8,815 bases of DNA from Spirochaetota bacterium (GTDB lineage: Bacteria > Spirochaetota > Spirochaetia > SZUA-6): contig QNBI01000056.1 in assembly GCA_003641675.1 (NCBI GenBank), positions 1-8,815 on the forward strand, written 5' to 3'. The notes beneath the pieces are model-generated. The model saw nothing but the letters and a program-made list of their open reading frames with translations. It was not told the DNA's origin and searched no databases. Below are positions 6,111-8,815 of this stretch, piece after piece (the first letter of the stretch is position 1; every line of letters begins with the position of its first letter). The translations under genes were made by a program, and so were the position numbers.

Positions 6111-6503
6111 ATGAGAATGGAAGGACTTGTTTTTTCCAAAGAGCATTTCTGGGTTAATCCCCCTGAAGCTGCCGATGAAGATACTGCTTTTGTAGGATTA
6201 TCGTTTTTTGCACAGGAAGAATTAGGGGATATAGCTTCTGTTTCACTTCCGGATAAAGGGAAAATAGTTTCAAAAGACGAAGAGGTGGGCTCTATTGAGT
6301 CTATGAAATCTGTTTCTGACATTATTGCACCAGTTTCCGGAGAAATCGTTGAACAAAACGGAAAACTTGCCGAAGAGCCTGAGCTAATTAATACAGACCC
6401 CTATGGCGAGGGATGGCTTTTTAAATTAAAAATAAAGGATAAAGAAGAATTAAAGGAACTAATGAATTATCAGGAGTATCAAAAATTTACCGAGGAACAG
6501 TAG
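6111..6503 (+). CDS. gcvH: GcvH-like lipoyl carrier protein
   Basis: A 130-residue single-domain lipoyl protein of the glycine cleavage H family. H proteins carry lipoate on a lysine that swings between partner enzymes. EHFWVNPP (residues 11-18) is the family opening, GLSFFAQEELGDIASVSLPDKG (29-50) the central strands, and VGSIESMKSVSDIIAPVSGEI (59-79) the lipoylation hairpin, with Lys66 as the predicted lipoyl-lysine. GEGWLFKLKI (99-108) is the usual C-terminal strand. I prefer ATG 6111 over ATG 6096, because GGAGGG (6098-6103) is the ribosome binding site for 6111 and would lie inside the longer product. No gcvT or gcvP is in view; instead it faces a sulfur-relay operon and is followed by a lipoamide dehydrogenase gene. 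It could be ordinary GcvH encoded away from its partners, or a sulfur-linked lipoyl protein like LbpA; context favours a specialised role but does not prove it. Confidence 0.9.
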   Translation: MRMEGLVFSKEHFWVNPPEAADEDTAFVGLSFFAQEELGDIASVSLPDKGKIVSKDEEVGSIESMKSVSDIIAPVSGEIVEQNGKLAEEPELINTDPYGEGWLFKLKIKDKEELKELMNYQEYQKFTEEQ

Positions 6504-6657
6504 ATTAATGGACGGTAATTTTTTTGCCTAATATATGGCAATGTGGCGAAATAGCTAAAACAGCGATCGTCTATTGGCGGCAAGGCGCGAATAGACACAA
6601 GGTAAGCAGAAAATAGATTATTTTTAAAATTATTTAGAATGAAAGGATACAGTTAAA
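6504..6657. repeat. Gap between the lipoyl-protein and dehydrogenase genes, holding two hairpins
   Basis: No gene is seen in this 154-base gap. TTGCC (6524-6528) pairs with GGCAA (6537-6541) around an 8-base loop, after a T-run that precedes rather than follows the stem. A second hairpin has a perfect 7-bp stem, GTCTATT (6569-6575) and AATAGAC (6590-6596), with a 14-base G/C-rich loop unlike the surrounding AT-rich DNA. Neither has a following T-tract, so they do not look like standard terminators. They could be mRNA processing or stability elements, or a small palindromic repeat family. The downstream gene has an AAAGGA site 10 bases before its ATG. Confidence 0.45.
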
Positions 6658-8049
6658 ATGGAAGATTATGATGTTGCTATAGTAGGGTCCGGGTCTGCCG
6701 GCTACGTTGCTGCAATAAGAGCAGCGGATCTCGGCAAGCATGTTGTTCTTATTGAACAACGTGAAATCGGAGGTACCTGCTTAAACAGAGGGTGTATACC
6801 GACAAAGGCGCTTTTAAAATCTGCAGAGGTATATAATCTTGCAAAGGAATCTGCGGTATTTGGGATTAATACGGGGGAATTGACATTTAATCCTGCTTTA
6901 ATCCTTGAAAGGAAACAGGCCGTTGTTAAAAAACTTGTTGACGGTGTCAAATATCTCCTTAAGGCGCGCAAAGTTGTCATTAAGAATGGTAAAGGCAAAC
7001 TTGCAGATAATAACACTGTCGAAGTGAACAATGCAGATGGAAATGAGTTAGTTAGAGCAGACAGTATTGTAATTGCCACAGGTTCAGATTCGGCAGCAAT
7101 ACCTGTTTTTAATATTGACCGTAAAAATGTTATTACAAGTGATGAAGCTCTGAATTTGAATAAAATTCCTGAGTCCATGCTTATTGTGGGGGCAGGGGCT
7201 ATAGGTATTGAATTTGCAGATTACTTCGCCTCTTTTGGGGTTAAGGTAACTGTTGTAGAAATGATGCCGCAGGTAGTTCCTTCTTTAAAAGATAAAAAAA
7301 TGGCGCAGCTTGTTGAACGGATTATGAAGAGGAAAGGAATAAAAATAAAGACCGGTGCAAAAATAGAAAATGTAGAAATTAGAAATGATGGATATGTAGT
7401 TTCTTCTCTTAGTACGGGAGAAGAAATCGAAACGGAGAAGGTTTTGGTCTCTATTGGCCGAAAACTTAATTCGGACAGCATAGGTCTTGAGAAACTTGGA
7501 GTTAATACGGAAAAAGGAAAAATTGTTGTAGATAATAAACTTAGAACAAACATCCCAAATATCTATGCTATCGGAGATGTAATAGGGGGTCTTCTTCTTG
7601 CCCACAAGGCGCAGCGGGAAGGCGATGTGGTCGCAGAAATAATTGCAGGCAGGGATATAAATATGGACTATACTGTTGTACCCTGGGCTATTTTTTCATC
7701 ACCGGAAATTGCCTCTGTGGGGCTAACTGCAGATGAATGTGAAGAAAAAGGTATTGAAACAATTATCGGTTCTTTTCCCTTCTCGGCAAACGGTAAAGCT
7801 GTAAGTATGAATTCTGTACTGGGGCAGGTTAAACTTGTGGCTCGTAAAGATACCGGGGGTATAGTCGGCGCGCAGATTGTAGGACCGGAGGCTTCGGTAA
7901 TGATTGCCGAATTAGCACTTGCGGTCCGGAAAGGATTAACCCTGCACGATGTTGCAGATACAATTCATACACACCCGACTCTTCCCGAAGCAGTTATGGA
8001 GGCGGCTAAAGACGGCCTTGGCGAAGTAGTCCACATATATAAAAAATAG
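6658..8049 (+). CDS. lpdA: Dihydrolipoamide dehydrogenase (E3-type flavoprotein)
   Basis: A 463-residue FAD-dependent pyridine nucleotide-disulfide oxidoreductase that reoxidises dihydrolipoyl groups with NAD+. The FAD fold opens with VAIVGSGSAG (residues 6-15). The redox disulfide lies in GGTCLNRGCIPTK (Cys41 and Cys46). The NAD-binding motif is VGAGAIGIEFADYFASFG, in the middle third. IYAIGDVIGG is the second FAD contact, and HTHPTLPEA near the C-terminus holds the catalytic His439-Glu444 pair. Length is normal, and there is no fused N-terminal lipoyl domain. It follows the GcvH-like gene on the same strand, 154 bases away, so that protein is its likely partner. No 2-oxoacid dehydrogenase E1 or E2 genes are in view. 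It ends 9 bases from the convergent murD gene, with no visible terminator between them. Confidence 0.95.
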   Translation: MEDYDVAIVGSGSAGYVAAIRAADLGKHVVLIEQREIGGTCLNRGCIPTKALLKSAEVYNLAKESAVFGINTGELTFNPALILERKQAVVKKLVDGVKYLLKARKVVIKNGKGKLADNNTVEVNNADGNELVRADSIVIATGSDSAAIPVFNIDRKNVITSDEALNLNKIPESMLIVGAGAIGIEFADYFASFGVKVTVVEMMPQVVPSLKDKKMAQLVERIMKRKGIKIKTGAKIENVEIRNDGYVVSSLSTGEEIETEKVLVSIGRKLNSDSIGLEKLGVNTEKGKIVVDNKLRTNIPNIYAIGDVIGGLLLAHKAQREGDVVAEIIAGRDINMDYTVVPWAIFSSPEIASVGLTADECEEKGIETIIGSFPFSANGKAVSMNSVLGQVKLVARKDTGGIVGAQIVGPEASVMIAELALAVRKGLTLHDVADTIHTHPTLPEAVMEAAKDGLGEVVHIYKK

Positions 8050-8058
8050 GGACGGTCT

Positions 8059-8815
8059 CTATTGGGGGAAATTTGAGCGAATAAGCTGCTTAAACATTTT
8101 CCCCCTGTGAAACTCATTTTTAAAGAGTTCAAAGGATGTAGAACCGGGAGAAAATAAAACGGATACGCCGCTGTAGAGGTTTTTACTGACATTGTTAACT
8201 GCTTCATCAAGCGTATCATAGGGGCCGTAGTAATCTACAGCCATATTTTTTAATATGGCTATGAGTTTTTCCGTTGCAGAACCCTTAAGGAGAAATATCT
8301 TCTCCGGGATCGTTAAATAAGCTGCCATAGGGGTTAAATCAAGGTTTTTATCTGTTCCGCCTGTAATTAGAAATATCGGTTTATCAAGCGCCTTTAATGC
8401 CTCTATTGTTGCTTGAGGTATAGTTGCTGCGGAATCATTGTAGAACCTAATTTCTCTGTAAGTGTGAAACAGCTCAAGCCTGTGTTCTATCCCCTGGAAG
8501 TTGCTGAGTGTCCTTTTAATTACAGAAAGTTTAACTCCGAATAGAGCAAGCGCTAGCGCTGCTGTAATGAGATTAATCTTATTATGCTCACCTGGAAGCG
8601 GAAAATGCTCCAATATAGCAACAGATGATCTTAAGTCCTTTGGAGGTTCTGAATTGTCAGTTTGTCTATTTAAATAATCGGGAAGGATGAGAAATCCGGT
8701 TTTGCCATCGTCCCCTAAATAAGTGCCGTAGGTTTCATGGATCCTGTATTCATCTCCATAAAAAGCTCCGATTTTTTTCTTGCTTTTAAAACGTTTTTTA
8801 GAGAAAAAATAGAGC
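8059..8815 (-). CDS. murD: UDP-N-acetylmuramoylalanine--D-glutamate ligase (MurD), 5' part outside the window
   Basis: MurD is the cytoplasmic ATP-dependent ligase adding D-glutamate to UDP-MurNAc-L-Ala in peptidoglycan synthesis. About 251 C-terminal residues are present against about 450 in the family. The frame is open up to the window edge (the upstream part includes KSKKKIGAFYGDEYRIHET and GKTGFLILPDYLNRQ), so the TTG at 8613 is not the start. Family segments are LPGEHNKINLITAALALALFG at the domain 2/3 border, GIEHRLELF, FYNDSAATIPQATIEAL, LITGGTDKNLDL, and SPGSTSFELFKNEFHRGKMF near the C-terminus, the MurD SP-x-x-x-S-F-x-x-F-x-x-F-x-x-RG motif. Its operon neighbours lie outside the window. 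Other Mur ligases are less likely given the NDS-A-T-P-AT and FKNEF-RG segments. Confidence 0.93.
   Translation of the reverse strand, partial: LYFFSKKRFKSKKKIGAFYGDEYRIHETYGTYLGDDGKTGFLILPDYLNRQTDNSEPPKDLRSSVAILEHFPLPGEHNKINLITAALALALFGVKLSVIKRTLSNFQGIEHRLELFHTYREIRFYNDSAATIPQATIEALKALDKPIFLITGGTDKNLDLTPMAAYLTIPEKIFLLKGSATEKLIAILKNMAVDYYGPYDTLDEAVNNVSKNLYSGVSVLFSPGSTSFELFKNEFHRGKMFKQLIRSNFPQ

Noticed and set aside
6702..7178. 158-codon open frame on the minus strand within lpdA
   Set aside because: It is antisense to a well-conserved dehydrogenase gene and shows no recognisable family sequence; it is a shadow frame.
8611..8613. TTG 8613 as the start of a short Mur-like protein
   Set aside because: The frame is open and MurD-like to the window end; the gene is simply cut off.
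1..8815. CRISPR array, insertion sequence or phage attachment site
   Set aside because: No regularly spaced repeats, transposase fragments, terminal inverted repeats with target duplications or tRNA-end duplications were found.

Overview
The window reads as part of a low-GC anaerobic bacterial chromosome, most likely a Clostridia-type Firmicute. The reasons are the bacterial V-type ATP synthase operon, strong AGGAGG-type ribosome binding sites, TTGACA-like promoters with 17-base spacers, AT-rich intergenic DNA and short tightly packed operons. This assignment is an inference; nothing in the window names a species.

Layout. (1) Positions 1-1780, plus strand: the end of a V/A-type ATPase operon, subunit B (5' end cut off by the window) followed by subunit D, closed by a small hairpin terminator. 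(2) 1874-2881, minus: an ACR3/BASS-like membrane transporter with its own promoter and a cluster of inverted repeats upstream. (3) 3112-3463, plus: a decayed universal stress protein (UspA) gene with stops, frame changes and an internal deletion. (4) 5847 down to 3558, minus: a five-gene sulfur-trafficking operon, tusA - yeeE (frameshifted) - dsrE - dsrF - dsrH, ending in a strong hairpin terminator. (5) 6111-8049, plus, divergent from tusA: a GcvH-like lipoyl carrier protein and a dihydrolipoamide dehydrogenase. (6) 8059-8815, minus: the C-terminal half of MurD, convergent with the dehydrogenase gene.

How the parts may work together. TusA is a persulfide carrier, YeeE-family proteins import thiosulfate-like sulfur compounds, and DsrEFH (TusDCB) is the hexameric sulfurtransferase that takes sulfur from TusA. 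The unusual part is that this cassette shares one 263-base regulatory region with a GcvH-like lipoyl protein and a lipoamide dehydrogenase, with no glycine-cleavage P or T genes in view. Related pairings of DsrE/TusA with a GcvH-like lipoate-binding protein are known from the sHdr-LbpA sulfur-oxidation pathway. The window could therefore hold an anaerobe's version of lipoate-linked sulfur handling. Both promoters of the shared region have TTGACT -35 boxes, 17-base spacers and a palindrome just after the -10 box. A TATTGGAATA box in that region recurs upstream of the transporter, which suggests one sulfur-responsive regulon.

Three loci between 1829 and 5574 look damaged or edited: uspA (certain), yeeE (one-base frameshift) and possibly the transporter's 3' end. 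The reader should consider either local gene decay or sequence error.
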